64,000 nucleotides of DNA from Spirosoma endophyticum. GTDB lineage: Bacteria; Bacteroidota; Bacteroidia; Cytophagales; Spirosomataceae. The DNA is taken from positions 248,001-312,000 of the forward strand of contig NZ_FOLQ01000007.1 in NCBI RefSeq assembly GCF_900112365.1, in the 5' to 3' direction. Within the stretch, counting starts at the first letter, position 1, and each line of letters begins with the position of its first letter. The notes under the pieces were generated by a model that saw only the letters and a list, made by a program, of their open reading frames with translations, was not told the DNA's origin and did no database searches. Of this stretch, positions 45,645-55,212 are shown piece by piece. A program made the position numbers and the translations under genes.

Positions 45645-48533
45645 ATGATGAATCGAAGTATTTTATTTCTCCTCCTTTTTCTTTCATATGTTGCCGCCGT
45701 TGCGGCTAAAGATGCGCCCCTGGGCACTGTTCGTGGCACCATCCGGGATGAAAAAACGAAAGAAGCCCTCATCGGCTGCACAGTACGTATTGATGGTACG
45801 CAACTGGGCGTCACCACTGATGTTGAGGGTAATTTTGTCATCCCCAACGTACCCGCTGGAACCCAGAAAATTGTCATCTCCTACATTTCCTATAAGACGA
45901 AGGAAATTCCGAATGTTCGTGTCGAATCCGGGAATACAACGGTTGTTGAAACGGAATTAACGGTGGAAGGGCAAGCTCTTCAGGAAGTGGTTGTTCGGGG
46001 GAATCGAGCTACCAATACGGAGATAGCCGTAATTACCGAAATTAAACAGTTGAAGCCGATTGCGGTGGGGATTTCAGCCATGCAGATTCAGAAATCGCAG
46101 GATCGCGATGCGGCTGCCGCCATCCGCCGGGTGCCGGGCGTGAGCATTGTCGACAACCGGTTCGTGCTGATTCGTGGTTTGGGTACGCGCTACAACAACG
46201 TACTGATCAACGATGTAATCGCACCCTCCACCGAGGTGGAATCCCGCTCCTTTTCATTTGATATTGTGCCCAGCAACATCCTCGACCGGATGATTGTCTA
46301 CAAGTCCGGCTCGGCTGAACTGCCGGGCGATTTTGCGGGTGGAGTGATCAAAATTTATACGAAACGTCGGCCCGAACAAAACTTTACGGATGTTGGCGTA
46401 ACGGTTGGTTACCGGGCGAATACTACGTTCCAGAACGTTCAGACGCATTCGCGGGGCGGGTTGAGTTTCCTGGGCTTATGGGATGCCAAAAGTCAGTTGC
46501 CCAGTAGTTTTCCCGCTAAAGCGAGTGAATTTAACGGCTTAAGTTCGGTACGTCGGGCTTCCTACGCTCGTCTGTTGCCAAACGATTGGGCCTTGAAAAG
46601 TATATCGGTTGCCCCCGACGTACGGATTGCCGTTAATACCGGTCGTCGGTTCGAGCTGGGCAACGTACGTGTGAGCAATCTGACCAGCATCAACTACGCA
46701 CTGACCAATCAATTCCAAGACGTCAACCTACGGCTGTATGAAAATACGACAGCCAACGACGTTCAGCAGGAATACAATGATGCTACGTATGCTCAGAATA
46801 CCCGGTTAGGTATTTTACATAACTGGACTTTTCGATTCTCTCCCCGATTTACATTGGAATGGAAAACGCTGTATAATCAGTTAGGTGCAACGGAAACGGT
46901 TGTACGAAACGGAAGCTTTGTCATTGACGGAGTCGATGTGCGAAGTTATTCCGAGCGTTTCGAGAACCGTAGTATTCTGAACACACAGGTGTCGGGAGAG
47001 CATTCCCTTAGCGAATTAAGCAAGGTAAACTGGATTGCCAGTTATGGCTATTCGGGTCGTTGGGAGCCGGATTGGAAGCGGGCTCAATATACCCGGCCCG
47101 TTGGCGCAACGGGTCCCGATGGCCAGCCGGAACCCTTCCGGCTCAATGTCCCTGTTCAGCCAAGTCCGCTCAACCTAGGCCGATTCTACTCAAAGTTGAA
47201 TGAGCAGGTGGTTTCAATGATTGGTAATTATGATCACACCTTCGGGAATCCAACAGACCGGGAGCCAAACCGCATTAAAGCGGGTTTCTACGGGGAGCGC
47301 CGTAATCGGGATTTTGCCGCCCGTTTCTACGGCTACGAACGGGTTGGGCTGATTAACAATATCAGTGGCCTGGCAATTGGACAGGCGTTAGCGCCCGAGA
47401 ATGTAACGGGTCGGGAGGGTAGTTTCAGTCTTCAGGATGGCACGGTTGATAATGACTCCTATAATGGCCAGACGACCTACGCGGCTGGCTATGTATCGGG
47501 TGATGTGAATATCGGGTCACGGGCCAACCTGACGCTTGGTTTTCGGGGTGAGTTCTATAACCAGACCCTTCGGTTAACATCGGCGGTTAAACCGTTGGTA
47601 GACAATAACATTTTCAGCCCGCTACCGTCGGTTAACTTTACGTACAAACTGACTGAACAGCAAAATCTGCGATTTGCATACTCCTCTACGGTCAACCGGC
47701 CTGAACTGCGGGAGTTAGCTCCTTTCCGGTATTACGATTTTGCCCGACAGATTGAAGTCATAGGGAATCCGCGTCTCAAAACCGCTACCATCCAGAACTT
47801 CGATGCGAAGTATGAATTCTACCCGACTCCGAATGAATTAATCTCAATCACGGCTTTCTATAAAAGCTTTAAAGACCCAATCGAATCATTCCTGATTCCA
47901 ATTCCCGGAAACTTCATATTCACCTTCACCAACGCACTGGCCGCCCGGAATTATGGGGTAGAAATTGAATTCCGGAAAGGCTTTGCCAACTCTGGTAGCA
48001 CCTTTCTCCAGAATCTTCAGATCGTTGGGAATGCCTCCTACATAAATAGCCGGGTTACAACGGCCGATTTCATTGAAGCGCCGGGCGCGGGTGGCGCTAT
48101 TGAGCTTGTCGGTAACAGTACCGACCGGAAGCGAGCGTTGGCTAATCAGTCGCCATACCTCATAAACCTGGGTTTGTACTACGCTAATCCTACATCTGGC
48201 TGGCAGTACAACCTGCTGTACAATGTAGCGGGACCACGTATTTTCCTGGTGGGTAATATTGAAGACCCAACCACTTACGAAATGCCCCGGCACGTAGTGG
48301 ATTTCAACATTAGCAAGACTATCAAACAGCAATTTGAAGTCCGGTTAGGTATCCAGGACATCCTTAACGCCCCTTTCCGTTTCGCTCAGGATTATAACGG
48401 CGATCGTAAGATCGGTAAAGACGTAACGTCCCGCAGTGCCGATGCGGACCAGAACTACATCAACTACCGACGGGGTCAATACGTAACCCTGACGGGTGTG
48501 TACACCTTCGGCCGACGAACCGTAGTGCCCTGA
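45645..48533 (+). CDS. TonB-dependent receptor with carboxypeptidase-regulatory N domain
   Basis: I start at the ATG at 45645 (MMNRSILFLLLFLSYV), giving 962 residues and a normal signal peptide; the longer TTG start is unlikely. Residues about 25-110 are a CarboxypepD_reg-like domain (GTIRDEKTKEALIGCTVRI). The plug follows (SAMQIQKSQDRDAAAAIRRV, FVLIRGLGTRYNNVLIND), then the barrel (RAGFYGERRNRDF-like strands; LRFAYSSTVNRPELRELAPF). The last strand ends VYTFGRRTVVP, so the C terminus is not aromatic as is usual. It is paired, 48 nt apart, with an IPT/beta-helix lipoprotein and not a SusD. The nearby phosphatases suggest import of a phosphorylated compound or phosphate, but the substrate is unproven. 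Confidence 0.9.
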   Translation: MMNRSILFLLLFLSYVAAVAAKDAPLGTVRGTIRDEKTKEALIGCTVRIDGTQLGVTTDVEGNFVIPNVPAGTQKIVISYISYKTKEIPNVRVESGNTTVVETELTVEGQALQEVVVRGNRATNTEIAVITEIKQLKPIAVGISAMQIQKSQDRDAAAAIRRVPGVSIVDNRFVLIRGLGTRYNNVLINDVIAPSTEVESRSFSFDIVPSNILDRMIVYKSGSAELPGDFAGGVIKIYTKRRPEQNFTDVGVTVGYRANTTFQNVQTHSRGGLSFLGLWDAKSQLPSSFPAKASEFNGLSSVRRASYARLLPNDWALKSISVAPDVRIAVNTGRRFELGNVRVSNLTSINYALTNQFQDVNLRLYENTTANDVQQEYNDATYAQNTRLGILHNWTFRFSPRFTLEWKTLYNQLGATETVVRNGSFVIDGVDVRSYSERFENRSILNTQVSGEHSLSELSKVNWIASYGYSGRWEPDWKRAQYTRPVGATGPDGQPEPFRLNVPVQPSPLNLGRFYSKLNEQVVSMIGNYDHTFGNPTDREPNRIKAGFYGERRNRDFAARFYGYERVGLINNISGLAIGQALAPENVTGREGSFSLQDGTVDNDSYNGQTTYAAGYVSGDVNIGSRANLTLGFRGEFYNQTLRLTSAVKPLVDNNIFSPLPSVNFTYKLTEQQNLRFAYSSTVNRPELRELAPFRYYDFARQIEVIGNPRLKTATIQNFDAKYEFYPTPNELISITAFYKSFKDPIESFLIPIPGNFIFTFTNALAARNYGVEIEFRKGFANSGSTFLQNLQIVGNASYINSRVTTADFIEAPGAGGAIELVGNSTDRKRALANQSPYLINLGLYYANPTSGWQYNLLYNVAGPRIFLVGNIEDPTTYEMPRHVVDFNISKTIKQQFEVRLGIQDILNAPFRFAQDYNGDRKIGKDVTSRSADADQNYINYRRGQYVTLTGVYTFGRRTVVP

Positions 48534-48581
48534 TAATAACTACTCAACAAAAAATAATAATCAAATTAAACCAATCAACTT

Positions 48582-50273
48582 ATGCTTTTTATCAAACGCT
48601 TCCAGTACATACTGCTTTGCGCATTGGGCTTGACGATGTTCATCTCAGCCTGTAAGAACAACGATACGCCAGGACCTGATCCACTTTCTATTACGAGCAT
48701 CAATCCAACACAGGCTCCGGTGGGTGCGTCAATTGTGATTACCGGAACGAGTTTTAATACCACACCCACCAGCAATTCGGTTGTGTTTACCGGCAACGCC
48801 GTCGCGCAGGTAACGGCAGCTACGACAACCTCGATGACCGTGATTGTACCGACAACTGCACAGAACGGTCCTATTTCGCTTTCGTCGGGAGGTACGACGG
48901 TACAGTCACCATCTTTCACTATCTCGAATCGCGAGGTTGTTACGTTAGCTAATTCGATCACAGCCAGCCAGACCTTAACGGCGAACAAGATTTACGCGCT
49001 GAAGGGCTACGTTTACGTATCGAACAATGCCGTGCTGACCATTGAGCCAGGGACTATTATCCGGGGGTACAATGCCAGTCAGGACCCTGAAAATCAGAAC
49101 CACCCCGGCACGCTGATCATTGAAAGAGGAGCGCGTCTGGAAGCCAAGGGAACAGCGGCTGCTCCCATTATTTTTACGTCGTCTCAGGCAGTAGGTGCTC
49201 GTAAATATGGCGACTGGGGCGGTATTGTCCTGATCGGTCGTGCACCCGTCAACCGAGGTAGCACAATTGGCTTCGAAGGAGGTATCCGAGGTACGTTCGA
49301 TTCAAACCTGAATACGGCCAATGACAATTCGGGTACATTGCAATACGTTCGGATTGAGTTTCCGGGAGTTGCTTTGTCCACTACGGCCAATAGCGAAATT
49401 AACGGATTGACAATGTATCAGGTTGGCTCGGGTACGACCATCGACCACGTGCAGGTTTCGTATAGCGGTGACGATGCGTTCGAATGGTTTGGTGGTACGG
49501 TTAACGCCAAATACCTGGTTGCGCTACGTACGTTCGATGATGATTTCGATACAGATTATGGATACTCAGGTAAAGCGCAGTTTGGTGTTGCCCTGCGTGA
49601 CCCGAATGTGGCCGACCAATCGGGTTCAGAAGCGTTTGAATCGGACAATTTCGATCCGGGTGTACCAGCCCCTGCCGGGCTTCCTCAGACAGCCCCAGTT
49701 TTCGCTAACTTTAGTGCGTTTGCATTCAATCCTGGCGTGCCCAGCAGTGCCAATACGGCGGGTGGTTCAGGCGCTTACCGGGCGGCCATGCACCTGCGTC
49801 GGAATACGTCGATCAGCATTTATAACTCCGTCTTTACCGGATTTCCAGAAGGTCTACGGCTGGAAGGTACGACGGCGGGTACGTTAGCAAACACGGCGAA
49901 CGGCGGTCTGGAGTTACAAGGCATTGTATTGGGCAATTCTGAAATTCCAAATTCAACGACCGTGGTACGTGGTGTTGGCGACATTACGACGGACGTTGCT
50001 CAGACGTATTTCAATCTGGCTGCTCGTAAGAACCTGATTATAGGTACCGACATCACGTCGTTACTATTGAACGCGCAGAACTTCAACTTAACCGCCCCTA
50101 ACTTCCTGCCACAGGCAACTTCCCCTTTATTGGTGGCGGCTAATGCGGTAACCGGTGGTAAACTGGCCGACGCGTTCTTCACGGCGGCTCCTTACCGGGG
50201 TGCTTTCAATACGGAGAACTGGCTGACTGGCTGGACTAATTTTGATCCACAGAATACGAATTACGATAAGTAA
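48582..50273 (+). CDS. Surface lipoprotein with IPT/TIG domain and beta-helix-like region
   Basis: This 563-residue lipoprotein has lipobox FISAC (Cys24). Residues about 35-115 are an IPT/TIG immunoglobulin-like domain (ITSINPTQAPVGASIVITG). The rest is rich in short beta repeats (GWGG-like GDWGGIVLIGRAPVN, LQYVRIEFPGV, ISIYNSVFTGFPEGLRLEG), resembling a right-handed parallel beta-helix. It follows the TonB receptor by 48 nt, and a terminator ends the pair. In Bacteroidota such lipoproteins act as the surface-binding partner of a receptor in place of SusD. The ligand is unknown. The SGSEAFESDNF acidic stretch might bind metal. Confidence 0.85.
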   Translation: MLFIKRFQYILLCALGLTMFISACKNNDTPGPDPLSITSINPTQAPVGASIVITGTSFNTTPTSNSVVFTGNAVAQVTAATTTSMTVIVPTTAQNGPISLSSGGTTVQSPSFTISNREVVTLANSITASQTLTANKIYALKGYVYVSNNAVLTIEPGTIIRGYNASQDPENQNHPGTLIIERGARLEAKGTAAAPIIFTSSQAVGARKYGDWGGIVLIGRAPVNRGSTIGFEGGIRGTFDSNLNTANDNSGTLQYVRIEFPGVALSTTANSEINGLTMYQVGSGTTIDHVQVSYSGDDAFEWFGGTVNAKYLVALRTFDDDFDTDYGYSGKAQFGVALRDPNVADQSGSEAFESDNFDPGVPAPAGLPQTAPVFANFSAFAFNPGVPSSANTAGGSGAYRAAMHLRRNTSISIYNSVFTGFPEGLRLEGTTAGTLANTANGGLELQGIVLGNSEIPNSTTVVRGVGDITTDVAQTYFNLAARKNLIIGTDITSLLLNAQNFNLTAPNFLPQATSPLLVAANAVTGGKLADAFFTAAPYRGAFNTENWLTGWTNFDPQNTNYDK

Positions 50274-50295
50274 TCTGCATAGCTAACCTTCAATA

Positions 50296-50340
50296 AAGAC
50301 AGGAAAAGGCCGGGGCAATGCTCTGGCCTTTTCCTGTCTT
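50296..50340 (+). terminator. Terminator of the receptor-lipoprotein operon
   Basis: Perfect 16-bp arms AAGACAGGAAAAGGCC (50296-50311) and its complement (50325-50340) around a 13-nt loop, 22 nt after the stop. Confidence 0.9.
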
Positions 50341-50351
50341 ATACTGCTATA

Positions 50352-50382
50352 AGTTGTCAATTTTGGATGAAAATTGACAACT
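50352..50382 (+). repeat. Hairpin abutting the start of a small reading frame
   Basis: AGTTGTCAATTTT and its exact complement, 13-bp arms around GGATG, ending one base before the ATG at 50383. If the frame is expressed, this stem would sit right at its ribosome entry site. Confidence 0.6.
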
Positions 50383-50583
50383 ATGCAAGACCATATTCAC
50401 AACCTGCTCAATCGTTTCCAATACAGTGAGCAAGGGCAAGAAACCGCTGTCTTTCGTGTTCTTTTCAGTTATGAAGATCCGAGTCAGGTAATGTCTGATC
50501 TGGATATTCATAATGGCTACACACTTCGCAACCGGGTTAGCGTTTATTCGCCGGGTTTTAACCCGGCGATTCATCAACGCTAG
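50383..50583 (+). CDS. Possible 66-residue protein, unknown
   Basis: A frame from ATG at 50383 encodes MQDHIHNLLNRFQYSEQGQ, then ETAVFRVLFSYEDPSQVM and an ending rich in Asn/Arg. The first 50 residues have protein-like composition with an amphipathic start. The last 15 are encoded by a GC-rich palindrome (50549-50568), probably a terminator read as codons. It could be a fragment of a longer ancestral gene. It overlaps the end of the convergent heme receptor gene by 4 nt. I do not recognise a family. Confidence 0.3.
   Translation: MQDHIHNLLNRFQYSEQGQETAVFRVLFSYEDPSQVMSDLDIHNGYTLRNRVSVYSPGFNPAIHQR
50549..50568. terminator. GC-rich palindrome ending the heme receptor gene region
   Basis: CGCCGGGTT, TT, AACCCGGCG: perfect 9-bp arms. 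An imperfect extension on both sides (TAGCGTT at 50538 to its complement at 50583) lengthens the stem. It lies 11 nt past the minus-strand receptor's stop. Confidence 0.55.
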
Positions 50584-52985
50584 AACGTAGCTCGTATAGA
50601 AACAATCAGGTTTCGACCCGGTGCCACCAGCCCTGAGCTATAAGGCCGGTATCGTTGATCGGTCAAGTTTTCCAGCCCAGCGTTGATCGACAGGTAATTC
50701 AGGAGCTGGTATTGAGCCTTTACATTGAGGGTGTACCAACTTGGCGAATACGGCTTTCCATCAGCGTCTATAGCATACATGTAATCTTTGCCCTGTTCTT
50801 CCTGCGCTAATCCTTTGTTCGTCACACCGCCGTTATATACGCCATATAGCTCAGCCCGTAGCCGGTTCGCTGTATAACTGAGCCGGGTAATGCCAAAATA
50901 AGGAGCCGCGTGCCGGATGGGGCTGGTTGTGCCATCATCCAGTTCTTCGTCGCCTTTCTGATACGTAAACTGCGACGCTAACCGGAAACCATTTCGCAGG
51001 TTGATTTCGAGACCGGCCTGCAACCCATACACCCTGGCTTGCGCTGCGTTCTGGATCGCCTGTACCTGACTGAGTTCACCATTGTAGACGATGCTGTCGC
51101 GACCGTTCAGCGTAAAGTTGCGTCGTACCAGCGCATTGTCCAGCAAGGTATAATAGCCCGTTACGTCCACTTTCACCGAATTGCCAATTGTTTTGGCGAT
51201 GCCAATCTCCGCGTTATACGCATACTCGGCTTTTAGTGACGGATTGGGAATCACGACCGAACCGGGTGCCGAATCGAATACTTTGCCGATGTCATCTACG
51301 TTTGGTGAACGGAAACCTGTCGACAAATTGGCACTTAGCATCCAGGATTCCGACGGGCTATAAACGAGTCCGGCGCTACCCGTAAGCGCTCCGTTATTGA
51401 GTTTCGCCGAGGTAAATGGGAACGGATAGAATGTAGTTTCAAACTGAGAATTCAGGACAAACTGGTTATACCGGGCACCCGCCTGAAACGTCAATTGATC
51501 ACTGGCTTTCAATTGATACGTCAGATAAGCCGCGTAGGACGCCCAGTTCGATTTGGGATAACGGGGAGCGCCGGGTGTCGTAACATTGGTAACAATATCC
51601 AGATTGGTAGCGGTGGAAATAACATCGTTATAGATTGCTTCAACGCCATAAAATACGCGCTGTTTCTGGTCAACTTGCTTATTGAAATCAACGCTGGCCG
51701 AGAAGGCATTGACTTTCTCCAGCGTAGTCCGGCGCTGGGGCGTATTTAAATCGCGGTCAATCCGGCTTTCTTCAAAAAACTGATGGGCCAGCCGAATCGC
51801 CATCTGATCGTAGATACCCGCCGATTTGGTGTGCGTCATCGTTAGGTTGTTCATCATCCATTCCTGCGGCCCGTAATTCCATTCGGCACTACGGGGTAGA
51901 TTACGCCGGTAACGCAGTAAACGGTCATAGCGTGCATAATCGGAGGTGTTCGAGTAATGAAACCCATAATCAAACGTCCACTTTTCGTTTGGTTTGAAGC
52001 GTACTTTCTGAGTCAAATTGATCTGTGAATATCCACTTGGACGCTGTACCTGAGGATCGGGATTAGTAATAACCACATCTTTCCCATCGATTCGTTCCAC
52101 GTATTCCTTCCGCAGGTACTCATTCGGGCCGTTCGTGCCCATGCGCAAATCGCCAAAATTGTTGTGGGATATACTGGTGGCGATAGCCCACTTTTGCCAG
52201 CCGACATTCACATCAACATGACCCGTAAGTTCACTATTAGCCGACGAATAACGACCCACGGCAGAACCCGATACGAACGTTTTGGCACCCGTTGCTAGTT
52301 TGGGCGTCAGCGTGTAAAAGCTCATCACACCCGCAATGGCGTCGCTCCCGTACATGACCGATCCCGGCCCAAACAGTACTTCGGTATTACTGATTGCGAA
52401 CGGGTCGAGTGAGATCACGTTTTGCAGGTTACCACTCCGAAAAATAGCCGTATTCATGCGCACACCATCGACGGTGATCAACAGCCGGTTGGTCGAAAAG
52501 CCCCGAATCATGGGACTGCCGCCCCCTTGCTGACTTTTCTGGATAAACACCTCGCCCGACATACCCAACAAATCAGCCGCCGTTTGTGGATTCTGAAAGG
52601 CTACGTCCTTAGCTGAAATCGTAGTGATTTTAGCGGGAATATCACGTCTCGACTGATTCCATCGGTTGGCTGTTACCACCACCTGATCCAGCGAAACATA
52701 GGTTGGTTTTACGTAGATAGACCCGTTAGGTTTGGCTAACTCATCATACGTCAGGAGTTGTGTTTCGTATCCAACTGTCCGAACCTGAATTTGGGTAGCG
52801 CCTTTAAATGCCGAAATATTTACTTTCCCATTCGCGTCCGTAACGGCTGACGCCTTGGGGTTTTCGCTCGTAAGCGTTGCCCGTTCGAGCGGTCTGTAAT
52901 CCTGTTGATCTTTCACAGTTATCTCCTGAGCGTAGCTTGTGAGGCATGCGCCCAGCAAAAAGCCGAGAATTATATGTTTTTTCAT
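50580..52985 (-). CDS. TonB-dependent receptor, hemin/hemoglobin type
   Basis: The 801-residue receptor has a signal peptide (1-19), a short carboxypeptidase-regulatory-like domain (about 20-95), a plug and a 22-strand barrel. It ends in the expected aromatic residue (VSIRATF). The plug contains GGGSPMIRGFSTNRLLITVD, NAIFRSGNLQNVIS-like (here TAIFRSGNLQNVISLDP) and EVLFGPGSVMYGSDAIAGVM. These mark the hemin/hemoglobin/transferrin receptor branch (HmuR-like). Heme or a heme protein is therefore the likeliest cargo, though related receptors carry other ligands. A 176-residue anchored protein is encoded upstream on the same strand and may be its partner. No hmuY-like lipoprotein is present. Confidence 0.87.
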   Translation of the reverse strand: MKKHIILGFLLGACLTSYAQEITVKDQQDYRPLERATLTSENPKASAVTDANGKVNISAFKGATQIQVRTVGYETQLLTYDELAKPNGSIYVKPTYVSLDQVVVTANRWNQSRRDIPAKITTISAKDVAFQNPQTAADLLGMSGEVFIQKSQQGGGSPMIRGFSTNRLLITVDGVRMNTAIFRSGNLQNVISLDPFAISNTEVLFGPGSVMYGSDAIAGVMSFYTLTPKLATGAKTFVSGSAVGRYSSANSELTGHVDVNVGWQKWAIATSISHNNFGDLRMGTNGPNEYLRKEYVERIDGKDVVITNPDPQVQRPSGYSQINLTQKVRFKPNEKWTFDYGFHYSNTSDYARYDRLLRYRRNLPRSAEWNYGPQEWMMNNLTMTHTKSAGIYDQMAIRLAHQFFEESRIDRDLNTPQRRTTLEKVNAFSASVDFNKQVDQKQRVFYGVEAIYNDVISTATNLDIVTNVTTPGAPRYPKSNWASYAAYLTYQLKASDQLTFQAGARYNQFVLNSQFETTFYPFPFTSAKLNNGALTGSAGLVYSPSESWMLSANLSTGFRSPNVDDIGKVFDSAPGSVVIPNPSLKAEYAYNAEIGIAKTIGNSVKVDVTGYYTLLDNALVRRNFTLNGRDSIVYNGELSQVQAIQNAAQARVYGLQAGLEINLRNGFRLASQFTYQKGDEELDDGTTSPIRHAAPYFGITRLSYTANRLRAELYGVYNGGVTNKGLAQEEQGKDYMYAIDADGKPYSPSWYTLNVKAQYQLLNYLSINAGLENLTDQRYRPYSSGLVAPGRNLIVSIRATF

Positions 52986-53077
52986 CTCTCCTGAATTAGT
53001 TTCATAACATGCAGATAAATAGAGGCTTAGCTGGCTTCATTTTCAGACGCTAGCAAGTGTAAATCCAGTACATGAAA

Positions 53078-53608
53078 CTATACTTCCGGCGGGAGAAGGG
53101 GCGGAGCCAGAGCGATACGTATTAGCGGAAGGTTGGTAAAATCGTAACGAACGTGGGCCATATACAAACAAGCCGACCTTGCCTGCCAATGGGTGAGTTC
53201 CTGATAATAGAGCGGCTTCAAGAAAATAAACTGCTCATCCGAGCCACCTGTTTCGGCAGTGGAACCGACCACCCACGTCATTAACTTTTCGAGTTGCCTG
53301 TTCAGGCGGGTTTCTTCTTTATCCCACAGGCATTTATACCAGATACTGTCGCCTTTTACGGTTGTTTCGATCAGGTCATACATCTGACCTTTATATTCAA
53401 ATTCCCAATCGTGTTCCCAATGAAGTTGTTTTTTACTGGCTGAAACCGAAAATTTAAGCAGCACAAGTTCATTGGTATCGATGCCCTTGCTAAGCTGCTC
53501 GGTAACCTCCTCTTTGACCTCTTTTTTTTGGGCTTGCAGAATCGTGTACGTTCCCCAGAAAGGAACGCCCAGCGAAAATAACAGCAGTATGATAATCAGG
53601 ATTTTCAA
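53078..53608 (-). CDS. Membrane-anchored protein of unknown function
   Basis: The 176-residue protein has an N-terminal hydrophobic segment (MKILIIILLLFSLGVPFWG) that acts as an anchor or an uncleaved signal. An acidic helix (KKEVKEEVTEQL) and a beta-rich domain (WEHDWEFEYKGQMYDLIET, GDSIWYKCLWDKEETRLN) follow. The C-terminal tail is proline-rich (ALAPPLLPPEV). It precedes the heme-type receptor by 92 nt on the same strand. It is probably periplasmic. I do not recognise the family, and a link to heme uptake rests only on position. Confidence 0.65.
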   Translation of the reverse strand: MKILIIILLLFSLGVPFWGTYTILQAQKKEVKEEVTEQLSKGIDTNELVLLKFSVSASKKQLHWEHDWEFEYKGQMYDLIETTVKGDSIWYKCLWDKEETRLNRQLEKLMTWVVGSTAETGGSDEQFIFLKPLYYQELTHWQARSACLYMAHVRYDFTNLPLIRIALAPPLLPPEV

Positions 53609-53668
53609 TCCGTATGATTGAGTTGATAAGGGAGGGTTGTGGATATTGGTTATCCAAATTGCCCATTA

Positions 53669-53701
53669 GCTCGGTATAACCCCACCGGGGTTATACCGAG
53701 C
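53669..53701 (-). terminator. Hairpin after susD
   Basis: GCTCGGTATAACCCC and its exact complement, 15-bp arms around ACC. It lies 44 nt past the SusD stop. The T-tract is poor, so it may rely on stem strength. Confidence 0.7.
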
Positions 53702-53745
53702 CGAAAGCCATCCACTACGTTCAATAAATAGTTTAAACCAGCAGG

Positions 53746-55146
53746 CTATTTGTAACCGTCGTTCTGAACCAGTTTCTTGTTCGAGTCGATGTCGGCCAGG
53801 GGAATTGGAAAGATTTGCCGACCAACATTGCTCAACGTAACAGGTGGCCCGTTTTTCCGGCTTACCTGCACCAGTTTCGTCAATGCCTGGTTCGTACGAA
53901 CGAGGTCAAAAAAGCGGTGACCTTCAAACGCCAGTTCCAGTTTACGTTCCTGCCAGATGGCTTCCAGGGTTGGCTGGACGCCCGTAACCGTCAGACTTTC
54001 AACACCGGCCCGGTTTCTGATTTTATTCAGATCGGCCAGCGCGCCCGGTAAATCGCCCGATTGCGCCCGCGCTTCGGCCCGGTTCAGATAAATTTCCGCA
54101 ATCCGAATGATGTGGGCGTTGTCGATATTGCCCGCCTTTTGATACTTAGTTGAATAATAGACGTTTACGGTATTATCTCGGGCCACCATTTTTCCCCGAA
54201 CGTCCTTTGGGTTGGCGATCAACTCCTGGTAAAAACTTTCGTGGATGGCAATGTCACCCCGACCGCCCAGACTCGATGGGAAATACCAGTTACGCATACC
54301 ACTCTGGTCGGTACTGCCAAAGTTTAGTTCAAAGATAGATTCTGCGGTGAACTTCCCTGAGAAGATACTTTCGTAGGATGTTTGCAGTACGTATTTCGGG
54401 TCGGCAATCACTTCATTTGCGTATTGCAAAACCTTGGCAGGTTGCTTAAGGTACAGATAAAGCCGTGAGAGCAGGGCTTTGGCCGTGCCTTTAACCGCCT
54501 GTGCCCGTGTGGTGATATCCGACGCATAGGCCTCCGGCAGCAATTCAAGCGATTTTATAAGATCGCTTTCCACCTGATCGTAGGAGGCTTTCAAGGTAGG
54601 CCGACTTGGATACAACGTTTCATCGACCGTTTTGGAGGGCGTCAGAACAATGGGAATTCCCAACGTACCTACGACGTCGGGCACGCCCGCATACACCCGG
54701 GTCAGGTCGAAATAAACCAGTCCTCTCAGGAAATATGCCTGGCCCAGTAACGCATTTTTTTCGGCAGTGGTCAGGTCTGCCAGGTTGGGCACATTGGCGA
54801 TCAGTGTATTGGCAATGTTGATGGCCCGATAGCCGCGTGTCCAGAGCGCTGCGTTTTCCCGATTGGCGGGTGCCGTTACGTAGGTATCCATTTCCCGGTA
54901 AAAATCCCAGGTGCCCACACTCTGCGAAATGTCGGACGCTACGTCGCTGATCAGCTGAAAGTTACGGCCGTAGTAATTGCCGTCCTGAAGCTGGTTATAC
55001 AAGCCCGCCAGAGCTGCATTGGCTCCCTTTTTGTTCGTTACGGCAATCGATTCGGCGACTTCGGCCTGTGGCAACTGATCGAGTACGTTGCAGGCAGAAA
55101 ATACGCTGACCAGCCCTGCCAGTAAAAGTGTATTAATAGGTTTCAT
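53746..55146 (-). CDS. SusD/RagB-family surface glycan-binding lipoprotein
   Basis: I start at the ATG at 55146 (MKPINTLLLAGLVSV) because it puts the lipobox FSAC at Cys19; an upstream frame adds 20 residues. The 466-residue protein has the TPR-rich SusD layout: LYNQLQDGNYYGRNFQLISD, NALLGQAYFLRGLVYFDLTR, ILTPSKTVDE, AKALLSRLYLYLKQPAKVLQ. It ends with IRIAEIYLNRAEARAQ, NKIRNRAG and ERKLELAFEGHRFFDLVR. SusD proteins sit on the outer membrane, cap the SusC channel and bind the glycan. It lies 66 nt downstream of susC. No glycosidase is in this operon, so the glycan cannot be deduced. Confidence 0.95.
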   Translation of the reverse strand: MKPINTLLLAGLVSVFSACNVLDQLPQAEVAESIAVTNKKGANAALAGLYNQLQDGNYYGRNFQLISDVASDISQSVGTWDFYREMDTYVTAPANRENAALWTRGYRAINIANTLIANVPNLADLTTAEKNALLGQAYFLRGLVYFDLTRVYAGVPDVVGTLGIPIVLTPSKTVDETLYPSRPTLKASYDQVESDLIKSLELLPEAYASDITTRAQAVKGTAKALLSRLYLYLKQPAKVLQYANEVIADPKYVLQTSYESIFSGKFTAESIFELNFGSTDQSGMRNWYFPSSLGGRGDIAIHESFYQELIANPKDVRGKMVARDNTVNVYYSTKYQKAGNIDNAHIIRIAEIYLNRAEARAQSGDLPGALADLNKIRNRAGVESLTVTGVQPTLEAIWQERKLELAFEGHRFFDLVRTNQALTKLVQVSRKNGPPVTLSNVGRQIFPIPLADIDSNKKLVQNDGYK

Positions 55147-55212
55147 GATACAAAGTCGGTTAGTGAATGGCCTGATAAAGAAGCCATTCATAAAAAATAG
55201 CGTCAATTGGAG

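Noticed and set aside
52970..52992. AGGAG-like Shine-Dalgarno before the heme receptor
   Set aside because: The sequence lies too close to the ATG (about 2 nt) to act as a normal ribosome binding site.
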